From Candidatus Kinetoplastidibacterium crithidiae (lineage in GTDB: Bacteria > Pseudomonadota > Gammaproteobacteria > Burkholderiales > Burkholderiaceae_B): DNA of 64,000 nucleotides. The position numbers were made by a program, and so were the translations under genes. The notes under the pieces are model-generated. The model was not told where the DNA came from. It saw nothing but the letters and a program-made list of their open reading frames with translations, and did not search any database. Location: contig JADMLC010000002.1 of assembly GCA_019278155.1 (NCBI GenBank), forward strand, positions 1 to 64,000, read 5' to 3'. Each line of letters begins with the position of its first letter. Positions within the stretch are counted from its first letter, which is position 1. Shown here in pieces: positions 1-8,915 of this stretch.

Positions 1-2625
1 ATGCAGAACTCAATTTTCGAAAAAATTAATATCCATGATATTTGTAGCATTCCAGCGAATGAAATATTGATTCTGACTTCTAGTAAGCGCCAAGCCAATC
101 GGTTGAAGAATGATATTATAGAACAATTAAAAAAACTGCAAAAAACACAAGAACTACCAGAAATTTTGCCATTAAATTCTTGGATTGTAAAGGTTTTTGA
201 TGACATATCTTTTCGATTTAATCATAAAAATGACATTTTTTATGTTTTAAATGAAGCTTGTGAACAAATGCTGTGGGATAAAGTAATCAAGATGGAAGAG
301 TCTGAAAATTACTTATTAAATTTTAATCAGGCTGCTATTTTAGCTATGGAAGCAAAGCGATTAATTCATGATCTATGTTTAGATATTTCTAGTAATAGTT
401 CAAATGAAGAATATAGAAGATTTGTTCACTGGAGAAATTGTTATTATGATGAATTAAAACAGATAAATGCTGTAGATTTTGATTATATATATGAATACAT
501 AATCAATTCTGTAGATCAAAAAGATAATATTTTGCCTAAATATGTAGTTTTATTTGGATTTATAGAAATATCTCCAAGATTATCAAGGTTGTTAAAAAAA
601 ATATTAGATTTTGGATCATTTTTAAGATTGTTTTCATATTCTGTAGTTTGTCATAACGAGAGTTATATTTGTGTGTGTGATAATGTTCATGAAGAATGGA
701 GACAGTCAGCAATTTGGGTTTCAGAAGAACTTATGAAGAATCCTAATGGCAAGTATGCAATTGCTACTTCAAATCTTGATAAACAAGCTCCTATGGCTAA
801 ACGTATATTAGAAAATTATTTGAGTAGTAATAAATCATTGTTAGAATTTAATATTACATCAGCTAGATCTTGTATTGATTGGCCTATTATTGGTATCGCT
901 ATATCTTGGTTGGATTTTTTTGCTAATGTGTCTTTTTATAAACATTGTGAATCTAGTCTTTTCGGTTCAGTCTTATTAAGAGGATGTTATATTAATGATG
1001 TTAATTTATTTGGCCTATATTCTTCTATAGAGCTTGAAATAAGAAACAAATATTATTTAAACATTACATTAGATAATATTTTAATAGAATTACAAAATAC
1101 TGAGTTAGGCAAATGTTTATCTGTCGTCTTTCCTAGATGGATTAATCAATGTTTGAGGATAGAGTCTTGGGTGAAAATAATAAGATTATCATTGGATGAT
1201 ATTCATTTTCCAGGTGATAAAAAAATAGATAGTGAGACATGTCAAATCATAGAAAATCTTGATGATCTATTTGATAAGTTTATATCACTAGATCATTTGT
1301 TCGGGTATTTAAATTCTATTGAAGTAATAAAATTATTTAAAATGTTTGCTAGAAATAATTATTTTCAAATAAAAGATAATTCTTCTTCTGCTTTTGAAAT
1401 ACTTGATATACAAGATGCTGTTAATATTCAGTGGGATGCTTTGTGGATTATAGGAATGGATCAGGAAAATTTTCCTTCCGCTCCAAGTCCTAATCCTTTT
1501 TTGCCTTTGTCTATTTTAAGAATGAATAATGTTCCCAGGTCAACTCCGGAGAGAGAATTTATTTGGGCACAAAAAATTTATAGTGGACTTGTTGCCTCAT
1601 CCAATAGGATTATCTTCAGTTATTCAAAAACAATAGATGAACAAATAATGACTCCTTCATTTTTTATAAGCAAAGACTCCAAAGAGAGGGCCTGTATATC
1701 TTATAAAGATATTCCTGATAAAGTTTCTATAGATATTATTAATGATTCAAAAGGTCCTGTTATCGATTGTAATAAGACGAATGTTATTAGTGGAATTGGT
1801 GTTCTGGAGACGCAGTCACGATGTCCATTATGGGCATTTGTAAAATATAGATTAGGTGCATCTCGTTTGCCATCCTATGATATAAGTGATAGTTCTTATG
1901 GTCTTAAAAGAGGAGTTTTAATTCATGACTCTTTAGCAGAGTTTTGGAAAACAGTTAAAGATCAGTCATTTTTTTTAGAAACTCCTATACACATTTTAGA
2001 AAATATATTACTAGAATGTATCCATAATGTTTCACGAAAAAATCTATTTGTTTATGGTGCTACTTTGCTAAATTTAGAAATTGAAAGAACATTTACTATT
2101 ATAAAAAGATTACTAGATTTCGAAAAAAATCGACTACATTTTAGCATTATGTTTTTAGAAAAAGATATTAATTGGCAATATAAAAATATATCTTTAAATT
2201 TGAGGCCAGATAGAATTGATTTTTTATCAAAAGGTAAGATATTAATTGTAGATTATAAGACAGGCAATTCACTTTTCTACCCAGAGAAAGATTGGGCTCG
2301 AACCAGGCCTATAAATTTGCAACTACCCATATATTCACTAGCTTGCCTGAATACATTACATTTAGATACTCAAGGATTAGCGATCTTTTTTATAAATGCT
2401 AAAGAATTATCTGTTAAAGGTCTATCTGTTGAAAACATTGGATTGCCAGGTGTTACTTTGCTTAGTGATGTTTTATGGAATGATATGATCACTAAATTAT
2501 ATAAAAAAATTACTTTTATTTTAGATGAATATATGAACGGAGTTGCTGATAATAACTATTTTTCTGAGGAAGACTTAAGATTTTGTGATGCTATGCCTTT
2601 TTTGCGTTTAAATCTTAATGAATAG
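1..2625 (+). CDS. AddB-like PD-(D/E)XK nuclease of a two-gene recombination helicase-nuclease
   Basis: This 874-residue protein is probably the AddB-type partner of the AddA-like helicase that follows; the two overlap by 8 bp and are probably translationally coupled. The family processes double-strand DNA ends for RecA-dependent repair. The C-terminal third carries a RecB-type nuclease domain: an SRCPLWAF segment near residue 610, GVLIHDSLAEFWK near 637, and the catalytic ILIVDYKTGN near 745 followed by NLQLPIYSLAC. The N-terminal helicase-like part is diverged and shows no clear Walker A. The terminal cysteine cluster expected for an AddB Fe-S site is reduced to a single Cys in LRFCDAMPFLRL. 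The frame opens with ATG at base 1, so a start further upstream cannot be excluded. Family assignment is fairly sure; the exact name is less so. Confidence 0.8.
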   Translation: MQNSIFEKINIHDICSIPANEILILTSSKRQANRLKNDIIEQLKKLQKTQELPEILPLNSWIVKVFDDISFRFNHKNDIFYVLNEACEQMLWDKVIKMEESENYLLNFNQAAILAMEAKRLIHDLCLDISSNSSNEEYRRFVHWRNCYYDELKQINAVDFDYIYEYIINSVDQKDNILPKYVVLFGFIEISPRLSRLLKKILDFGSFLRLFSYSVVCHNESYICVCDNVHEEWRQSAIWVSEELMKNPNGKYAIATSNLDKQAPMAKRILENYLSSNKSLLEFNITSARSCIDWPIIGIAISWLDFFANVSFYKHCESSLFGSVLLRGCYINDVNLFGLYSSIELEIRNKYYLNITLDNILIELQNTELGKCLSVVFPRWINQCLRIESWVKIIRLSLDDIHFPGDKKIDSETCQIIENLDDLFDKFISLDHLFGYLNSIEVIKLFKMFARNNYFQIKDNSSSAFEILDIQDAVNIQWDALWIIGMDQENFPSAPSPNPFLPLSILRMNNVPRSTPEREFIWAQKIYSGLVASSNRIIFSYSKTIDEQIMTPSFFISKDSKERACISYKDIPDKVSIDIINDSKGPVIDCNKTNVISGIGVLETQSRCPLWAFVKYRLGASRLPSYDISDSSYGLKRGVLIHDSLAEFWKTVKDQSFFLETPIHILENILLECIHNVSRKNLFVYGATLLNLEIERTFTIIKRLLDFEKNRLHFSIMFLEKDINWQYKNISLNLRPDRIDFLSKGKILIVDYKTGNSLFYPEKDWARTRPINLQLPIYSLACLNTLHLDTQGLAIFFINAKELSVKGLSVENIGLPGVTLLSDVLWNDMITKLYKKITFILDEYMNGVADNNYFSEEDLRFCDAMPFLRLNLNE

Positions 2626-5600
2626 TTTTATGTCTGAAAATATAAAAGATTTTAAAATTAGGGAGGAAGCCTTAAATATTCACAAGTCTTTCATTGTACA
2701 AGCCCCTGCTGGCTCAGGCAAGACAGAGCTTTTAACAAATCGTTTTTTATCATTATTATCAAATGTTGCTGTTCCAGAAGAAATTTTAGCTATTACGTTT
2801 ACGCGTAAAGCAGCTAATGAAATGAGGCGTCGTATTATAGAAAGATTACAGGCAGCTAGAGATACAGAAATTTATAATGATGAACCTTTTAGCTTAAAAT
2901 TATCTAGAGAAGTATTGAGAAGAGATTCTTTATTTGGGTGGAATATTTTACAGCATCCAGCCAGATTAATGATAAAAACATTTGATTCCTTTTGTGCTCA
3001 AATTGTTTCAAATTTGCCATGGCTTTCAAGAATGGGTGGTGCACCAATCATCTCTAGTGATATGCAGTTTCATTATGACTCTGCTGCTAAATCAACAATA
3101 GGTCTAATAGATAAATTTGATGATGTAAAAAACTTAATATTAAATTTAGATTTGGATATAAATTTTGCAACAAGACTTATCTCTGACATGCTTAAAAAAC
3201 GAGACCAGTGGTTGCCAATTTTGCGGTATGGTCTTGACAAAGAATTGATGGAAAAAAATTTAAAGTTGACAATAGAGAATGATATATCGAGGTTATTGAA
3301 AGAAATGCCAGAAAATTGGCAAAGTTCAATACAGGAACCCATAAGAATAGCTGCAAAAAAATTATATGAAATTAATCCTAATAATGTTTTGGAGCCATTG
3401 CTGGACTGGGACTACCCTATTAGTAACAAAACTAGTGACTTACGAAAATGGAAGGCTATTGCTTCATTATTCTTAACAGCAAAAAAAACATTACGTAGTA
3501 CAAAATCTTTCAACAAGAGTCTTGGTTTTGACTCAGGCTCTTCTTATAAAGAAATTCTAATAAATTGGTTGAATTCAATCGATCCAGATTCTTCTTGGGT
3601 TTCTCATCTTGCTATGATTAGTTATGCTCCTGATCCTTATTTTACTGATAAACAATGGACAGATTTAACTATTCAACTAAAAACGTTATCTTTGTCTGTA
3701 GCAAATCTTATATTGCGTTTTAATCATGTATCAGAAGTAGATTTTATAGAAATAACTCAAAGAGCATTGATAGCTTTAGGTAGTGATGATTATCCAAATG
3801 ATCTTTTATTAAAATTAGATAATAAAATTAATCATATACTGATAGATGAGTTTCAAGATACTAGTAGAGCTCATTTTGATATTTTAAAAAAAATAATTTC
3901 TGGTTGGCAAAATAATGATGGAAGAACATTGTTTCTGGTAGGTGATCCAATGCAATCAATATATAGCTTTAGAAAAGCTGAGGTTGGTCTTTTTTTGCAT
4001 GTTATAGAACATGGTATTGGGTGTATTAAACCAAAACATTTAAAACTTGTAAATAATTTTCGTTCACATCCGACAATTGTTAATTGGATCAATAGAATTT
4101 TTAAAGAAATTTTTCCTAAGAAAAACGATGAGGATTTAGGAGCTGTATCTTATACTGACTCAGTTACTTCTCTTAGTGACATGCCAGATTCATCTATCAA
4201 ATTTTATTGTGTTCAAGGGATAGAAAACAGAGATATTAGGTTAGCGCAGACAACAATAAACATTATTAAAGAAACAATTAATAAATATGGGATTAATCAT
4301 ACTATTGCCGTTTTAGTAAGGTCTCGTAATAATATTAATCAACTAACTTCTTTAATGGCTAAGAACGGTATTAGATTTAGATCTGTAGATATTGTTCCTT
4401 TATCTAATAAGCCAGTTGTATCTGATTTACTACAGCTTATAAGGGCTTTAAAACATCCAGGTGATAGACTTGCTTGGTTATCAATATTAAGGTCTCCTTT
4501 TTTTGGTTTGACCTTAGACAATATGCATAAGTTGTTTGGTAATGATCATAGTATACAGGTTCCTTTTCTATTAAATAATTTTTTGGAAGAAAATAATTTG
4601 GAATCTGATTCATTTGATGAAAAGAAAATAGAGGGTCTTCTTAAGCTTGGTCTAACTGACTTAGATTGCATGAGATTGTTTAGATTGAAAGATTTATTAT
4701 ATTCTTATAGTTGTTTTAACAACATGTCATCAGCATTATTTATACAGTCTTTGTGGAATAATTTAGGAGGGTCAAGTGTTTATAGTGATAAAGATGCATC
4801 TAGTGATGCAGAGATGGTTTTTGATTTGATTGATGAAACATTTCCCTATGGAGAAATAGATGTAGAAAAGCTGGAACGTAAAGTTAATAATTTGTATGCA
4901 TCATCTAATGTTGGATCTAAAGATGCGGTTGTTGACATTATGACTATTCACAAAGCAAAAGGTTTAGAGTTTGATACAGTTTTATTGTATGGTTTGCATC
5001 AATCCATGAAAAGTGATCAAGAGCCTTTAATAAGATTCGAATCAAATTCAAGTGGTGTATTATTTTCTCCAGCAAAACCAAAGATAAATATTGAACCTGA
5101 TCAAATGTCTAGTTATTTGAAGTATCGTAATAAGGTTAAGATCTCATATGAATTGGATCGATTGCTTTATGTTGCAGCTACTAGATCAAAAAAAAATTTG
5201 TATTCGATCTCTAGTGTTGTAGTAGATAATAATGGAAAAATTACACCTCCTATTTCAGATAGTTTATTAAGTAGGTTATGGAATGAAATTGATATTCACA
5301 ATATCATTATGAACAATGATATTGAAGATGATAGTCAAAATTCGCTTTCTTCAAAAAATACAAGACCTAAATTACTACATAGGGTTTCTATAGAAGGTAT
5401 TTCTGTAGTAAATCAACATAGAAAAGATTTATTTTTGAAATATAATGAGGCTTATCATAAAGAGTGGGACCGTAAGAATGAATATAGTCCTATTTTAGGA
5501 ACAGTCATGCATTTTTGGTTGAATCGCATTGGAAGTGATGGATTGAACTCATGGAGTATTAATAAATTAATATCTAATAGAGAATTTATACATAGACAGT

Positions 5601-5989
5601 TAACAAGGAAGGGTATTCCTTATGCTAAGGCTGGTGAATACACATCTACAGTTATCTATGCTTTAGAAAACACCCTTACAGATGATAGAGGTATATGGTT
5701 ATTATCTAATCATAAGAACTCTCACAGAGAATGGTCTTTAGTAGATAGCAATGGAACAATTTCTATTCTAGACCTTGCAATAGATCTAGGAGATTATTGG
5801 TTAATTGTCGATTACAAATTATCGGATATAAAAGAAAATGAGACATATAGTAGTTTTGTTAATAGAATGAAACAAAATTACATAGGCCAGTTAACAAGGT
5901 ATCGTGATGCATTGAATAAGTTTGACGGTAGAAAATCTTATGCGGCCATATATTGCCCGTTACCTAAAATATGGATTGAATGTTGTTAA
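2618..5989 (+). CDS. AddA-like UvrD/RecB-family helicase-exonuclease
   Basis: This 1123-residue SF1A helicase has a C-terminal nuclease domain and probably acts with the preceding AddB-like protein to unwind and resect broken DNA. Helicase motifs appear in the expected order: Walker A APAGSGKTELL near residue 30, ITFTRKAANEM, Walker B and motif II ILIDEFQDTS near 410, VGDPMQSIYSFRKAE, MTIHKAKGLEFDTV near 775, and LLYVAATRSKKNLY. The nuclease domain follows, with LGTVMHFWLNRIG and the catalytic WLIVDYKLSD near residue 1068, then IGQLTRYRDAL. All key residues look intact, in contrast to the partner's cysteine cluster. The start is an ATG inside the last codons of the upstream gene; a second ATG lies four codons later. 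The protein is full length for the family. Confidence 0.88.
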   Translation: MNSFMSENIKDFKIREEALNIHKSFIVQAPAGSGKTELLTNRFLSLLSNVAVPEEILAITFTRKAANEMRRRIIERLQAARDTEIYNDEPFSLKLSREVLRRDSLFGWNILQHPARLMIKTFDSFCAQIVSNLPWLSRMGGAPIISSDMQFHYDSAAKSTIGLIDKFDDVKNLILNLDLDINFATRLISDMLKKRDQWLPILRYGLDKELMEKNLKLTIENDISRLLKEMPENWQSSIQEPIRIAAKKLYEINPNNVLEPLLDWDYPISNKTSDLRKWKAIASLFLTAKKTLRSTKSFNKSLGFDSGSSYKEILINWLNSIDPDSSWVSHLAMISYAPDPYFTDKQWTDLTIQLKTLSLSVANLILRFNHVSEVDFIEITQRALIALGSDDYPNDLLLKLDNKINHILIDEFQDTSRAHFDILKKIISGWQNNDGRTLFLVGDPMQSIYSFRKAEVGLFLHVIEHGIGCIKPKHLKLVNNFRSHPTIVNWINRIFKEIFPKKNDEDLGAVSYTDSVTSLSDMPDSSIKFYCVQGIENRDIRLAQTTINIIKETINKYGINHTIAVLVRSRNNINQLTSLMAKNGIRFRSVDIVPLSNKPVVSDLLQLIRALKHPGDRLAWLSILRSPFFGLTLDNMHKLFGNDHSIQVPFLLNNFLEENNLESDSFDEKKIEGLLKLGLTDLDCMRLFRLKDLLYSYSCFNNMSSALFIQSLWNNLGGSSVYSDKDASSDAEMVFDLIDETFPYGEIDVEKLERKVNNLYASSNVGSKDAVVDIMTIHKAKGLEFDTVLLYGLHQSMKSDQEPLIRFESNSSGVLFSPAKPKINIEPDQMSSYLKYRNKVKISYELDRLLYVAATRSKKNLYSISSVVVDNNGKITPPISDSLLSRLWNEIDIHNIIMNNDIEDDSQNSLSSKNTRPKLLHRVSIEGISVVNQHRKDLFLKYNEAYHKEWDRKNEYSPILGTVMHFWLNRIGSDGLNSWSINKLISNREFIHRQLTRKGIPYAKAGEYTSTVIYALENTLTDDRGIWLLSNHKNSHREWSLVDSNGTISILDLAIDLGDYWLIVDYKLSDIKENETYSSFVNRMKQNYIGQLTRYRDALNKFDGRKSYAAIYCPLPKIWIECC

Positions 5990-6034
5990 ATACCAGTGCT
6001 TTTTCGTACTGATTTCTGTAGTTCATGATTTGTT

Positions 6035-6062
6035 TTGGTTGATAGCTTTATTATGTTAGAAT
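6035..6062 (+). promoter_or_regulatory. Putative sigma70 promoter of the SRP RNA gene
   Basis: A -35-like TTGGTT (6035-6040) and a -10-like TAGAAT (6057-6062) are separated by 16 bp. The -10 ends 6 bp before the inferred first base of the SRP RNA at 6069, the expected distance to a transcription start. The match to consensus is moderate, and the call depends mainly on this position. Confidence 0.4.
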
Positions 6063-6068
6063 CCAAAT

Positions 6069-6168
6069 GGGCGGTATTATCGTTGCATGATGATGTAGTG
6101 AACTTGGTCAGGTTGGGAACAAAGCAGCCATAACTACAGATATTTCAGTGCAAAAGATTTTACCGCCT
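6069..6168 (+). ncRNA. ffs: 4.5S signal recognition particle RNA (small bacterial type)
   Basis: This is the RNA of the signal recognition particle, which binds Ffh and targets nascent membrane proteins. The conserved domain IV core is visible at about 6106-6130: GGTCAGG, a short stem closed by a GGAA tetraloop, then AGCAGCC. The ends pair as GGGCGGTA (6069-6076) with TACCGCCT (6161-6168), giving a molecule of about 100 nt. Compared with the E. coli core as I recall it, the three base pairs next to the tetraloop are changed on both sides (TTG/CAA for TCC/GGA), so the hairpin is preserved. It lies between the AddA-like gene and dnaX and is transcribed in the same direction. Confidence 0.9.
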
Positions 6169-6201
6169 TATTCTCTTAATTTAATTAGGCGTTAGTATTT
6201 A

Positions 6202-7869
6202 ATGAGTTATTTAGTCTTAGCTAGGAAATGGCGACCTAAGTCTTTTGATGAGGTCATAGGGCAAGATCATGTTGTAAAAGCTTTGGTAAATTCACTGAAT
6301 TCTCAGCGTTTGCATCATGCCTGGTTATTTTCAGGAATAAGAGGAGTAGGAAAAACTTCTTTGGCTAGAATATTGGCAAAATCATTAAATTGTGAAATTG
6401 GCATCACATCAAAACCATGTGGTAAATGTTCTTCTTGTAATGGAATTGATTCAGGTGGGTCATTAGATTATTTAGAATTAGATGCAGCTTCTAATAGAGG
6501 TGTAGAGGAAATGTCTAATCTTCTTTCTCAGGCTAATTATACTCCTGTTATTGGTAGATTTAAAGTCTTTCTAGTTGACGAAGTGCATATGCTTACTGGC
6601 CATGCTTTTAATTCTATATTGAAAACATTAGAAGAACCTCCAGCTCATGTAAAGTTTATTTTTGCAACAACGGACCTTCATAAAATTCCAATAACAGTGC
6701 TTTCTCGTTGCTTATGTTTTAACTTGAGAAAGATGTCAGATAATTTTTTAATAAAACAATTGTCTATAATATTATCGAATGAAAAAATATCCTTTGATGA
6801 CTTATCACTAGCAATGATTGCTAGATTGGCGAAAGGTTCTATGAGAGATGCGTTATCCTTGACTGATCAAGCTATATCGTATGGAGATGGGATAATTAAT
6901 GTAGATAATTTGAGAGAAATGTTTGGCATGGTTGATTCAGCGAAGGTCATTCATCTTTTGCGATCTATTTTATTTAATGATGTAAAATCATTAATAGATA
7001 TAGCTGATAATGTAATTGATAGTGGTTTTTCATATGAAAATTTTTTATCAGATTTAGCAATTTTATTATCTAAAGTTGCTATTATGCAACATTTTTCAGA
7101 ATCTGAAATTAATGATCAAGATTTAATTTCTTTTAAAGATAATATTTCTCCTGATTTGACTCAGCTATTATATACGGTGGTCAATCATAGTTCTCAAGAA
7201 CTAACGCAATCGCCAGATCAATATACTGGTTTCCTGATGATTTGTTTTAGACTGTTATCTTTAGCAACACAATTTAGTAATGCTAATTCTGATAATGAAT
7301 TACTACCTAAGTTGAATAACAATAGTGAAGGTTATAGTAGCTCTAGACAAGAATCTTATGATTCTATGTCATCTAATAAAAGTATTGTTGTTAATGACCA
7401 TGATGATTTGGTTTCGTTGAAAAAAACTAAGAATCTTAATAATGTTGAAGATAAAGATTTTAAAAAAAATATGCATTTTGATTTGACCTCATTTTCTAAT
7501 AATGACTGGTTGAAAATTGTGCCCACTTTATCTCTTCATGGTTTTGTTCTTGAGCTGGCTAGACAAAGTGAGTTTATAAAGGCATTTGATAATCATTTTA
7601 CAATTAGAGTTTCTATTCCCACATTGGCTAGCCATGAAAACAAATTACGTTTACAGGCAGTTTTAAGTGAATATTTTAATATGCCTATCAAATTAGAGAT
7701 ATTGGTTGGTGCTACTGGAGATAAAACAGTACATGCTTGCTCTCAGGCAAAACAACTTTATAAAAAAAAACAGCTCGAACAAATTGTTGATGACGACTCT
7801 TTTGTAAAAGAAGTAATTACAACTTTGGATGGTGAAGTTCTTGTTGATTCTATTTCTAAGTTAGACTAA
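6202..7869 (+). CDS. dnaX: DNA polymerase III subunit tau (gamma/tau)
   Basis: This is the clamp-loader ATPase subunit of DNA polymerase III, which loads the beta clamp and, as tau, links polymerases and the DnaB helicase. The N-terminus shows the AAA+ Walker A GIRGVGKTSLARIL near residue 48, a zinc module with CxxCxxC (CGKCSSC) near 73, Walker B VFLVDEVHML near 125, the SRC sensor segment ITVLSRC near 170, and the MRDALSLTDQA region. At 555 residues it is tau-sized. Codons 421-423 contain an A8 run (7462-7469) in the linker before the C-terminal domain. Both alternative frames reach TGA within eight codons, so slippage there could give a gamma-like protein. The gene heads a dnaX-ybaB-recR cluster. 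Confidence 0.95.
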   Translation: MSYLVLARKWRPKSFDEVIGQDHVVKALVNSLNSQRLHHAWLFSGIRGVGKTSLARILAKSLNCEIGITSKPCGKCSSCNGIDSGGSLDYLELDAASNRGVEEMSNLLSQANYTPVIGRFKVFLVDEVHMLTGHAFNSILKTLEEPPAHVKFIFATTDLHKIPITVLSRCLCFNLRKMSDNFLIKQLSIILSNEKISFDDLSLAMIARLAKGSMRDALSLTDQAISYGDGIINVDNLREMFGMVDSAKVIHLLRSILFNDVKSLIDIADNVIDSGFSYENFLSDLAILLSKVAIMQHFSESEINDQDLISFKDNISPDLTQLLYTVVNHSSQELTQSPDQYTGFLMICFRLLSLATQFSNANSDNELLPKLNNNSEGYSSSRQESYDSMSSNKSIVVNDHDDLVSLKKTKNLNNVEDKDFKKNMHFDLTSFSNNDWLKIVPTLSLHGFVLELARQSEFIKAFDNHFTIRVSIPTLASHENKLRLQAVLSEYFNMPIKLEILVGATGDKTVHACSQAKQLYKKKQLEQIVDDDSFVKEVITTLDGEVLVDSISKLD

Positions 7870-7918
7870 TGTTTCTGTAATGGCAATATTAGCACTTCAA
7901 TTTTAAGGTCCATACATT

Positions 7919-8242
7919 ATGAAAAATCAAATTGCAGGATTGATGCGTCAGGCGCAGCAAGTACAAGAAAATATGAAAAAAGTTCAAGACTCTTTAGCAG
8001 AGATAGAAGTTGAAGGCTCCTCTGGTGGGGGGTTGGTGCTTATTTCTATGACTTGTAAATATGATGTTAAGAAAATTAAAATAGATCCCGTTTTGCTATC
8101 TGAAGATAAAGATATGCTGGAAGATTTGTTGGCAGCTGCTTTTAATGATGCTGTGCGCAAAGCAGAACAATTATCACAAGAAAAAGTATCTGCTATTACA
8201 GCAAATTTTCCAATGCCAGGGGGCATGAAATTTCCATTTTAG
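7919..8242 (+). CDS. ybaB: YbaB/EbfC family nucleoid-associated DNA-binding protein
   Basis: This small 107-residue protein matches the usual family length. Members form dimers shaped like tweezers that bind DNA in the nucleoid; the precise cellular role is unclear. It starts [19 protein letters not shown], the typical N-terminal helix, followed by a glycine-rich turn ([11 protein letters not shown]) and the conserved C-terminal end [12 protein letters not shown]. It sits 49 bp after dnaX and about 50 bp before recR, the conserved dnaX-ybaB-recR order. An AAGG lies upstream of the ATG but at a rather long spacing. Confidence 0.93.
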   Translation: MKNQIAGLMRQAQQVQENMKKVQDSLAEIEVEGSSGGGLVLISMTCKYDVKKIKIDPVLLSEDKDMLEDLLAAAFNDAVRKAEQLSQEKVSAITANFPMPGGMKFPF

Positions 8243-8292
8243 TAGTAATTTTTATTAATTTAAGATAATTGCATCAATTTTATGAGAGATTT

Positions 8293-8907
8293 ATGGAAGA
8301 GCAGCAAACAGGTGAACCTGAGCCTTTAATTAATCTAATTAAGGCTTTAAAACGTCTTCCTGGAATAGGCATCAGGTCAGCTAGGAGAATAGCTTATCAT
8401 TTAATGCAATATGACTTGCAAGGGGCAAATTCACTAAGCATTGCATTGTCAGAAGCTGCTAGTAGTTTACAGCATTGTGTTAGTTGTAATAGTTTTTCTG
8501 AAACAGATTTATGCGTTACGTGTTCTAGTTCTTTCAGAGATAAAAGTTTGTTATGTATAGTTGAAACTCCATCTGACCTAATAAATTTAGAAGCAAGTCA
8601 TGGTTATAAGGGTCTATATTATGTATTAATGGGCAGAATATCGCCATTGGATGGTATCGGCCCAAAAGAATTAAATTTTCATAAAATTTCTGAAAGAATA
8701 AATAAAGGTGGAATAGAAGAAGTTATAATCGCTACTGGCTTTACTGCTGAAGGTGAAACTACAGCACAATTTTTAATTGATATGTTATTGCCCTTTGGTA
8801 TCAAGACCAGTCGTTTGGCAAGAGGCGTTCCTGCAGGTAGTGAATTGGAATACATAGATGCAGGAACTATAGCTTGGGCTTTAATGGATCGTAAATCTAA
8901 TTTATGA
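8293..8907 (+). CDS. recR: Recombination mediator protein RecR
   Basis: RecR works with RecO and RecF to load RecA onto single-stranded gaps. The protein has an N-terminal helix-hairpin-helix (LIKALKRLPGIGIRSARRIA), a four-cysteine zinc finger (CVSCNSFSETDLCVTC) near residue 60, a Toprim domain with LLCIVETPSDL, and the C-terminal VPAGSELEYIDAGTIAWAL block. I place the start at ATG 8293 because GAGAG lies just upstream and the family N-terminus begins about here. The frame stays open upstream to a TTG at 8269, which has no good ribosome site. The length of 204 residues fits the family. The stop is 8 bp from the convergent tal stop. Confidence 0.93.
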   Translation: MEEQQTGEPEPLINLIKALKRLPGIGIRSARRIAYHLMQYDLQGANSLSIALSEAASSLQHCVSCNSFSETDLCVTCSSSFRDKSLLCIVETPSDLINLEASHGYKGLYYVLMGRISPLDGIGPKELNFHKISERINKGGIEEVIIATGFTAEGETTAQFLIDMLLPFGIKTSRLARGVPAGSELEYIDAGTIAWALMDRKSNL

Positions 8908-8915
8908 CAACCTTC

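Noticed and set aside
7751..7760. A second long A run (A9) in dnaX as a frameshift site
   Set aside because: It lies near the end of the C-terminal domain, where a short product would have no known counterpart; A runs like this are common in this genome.
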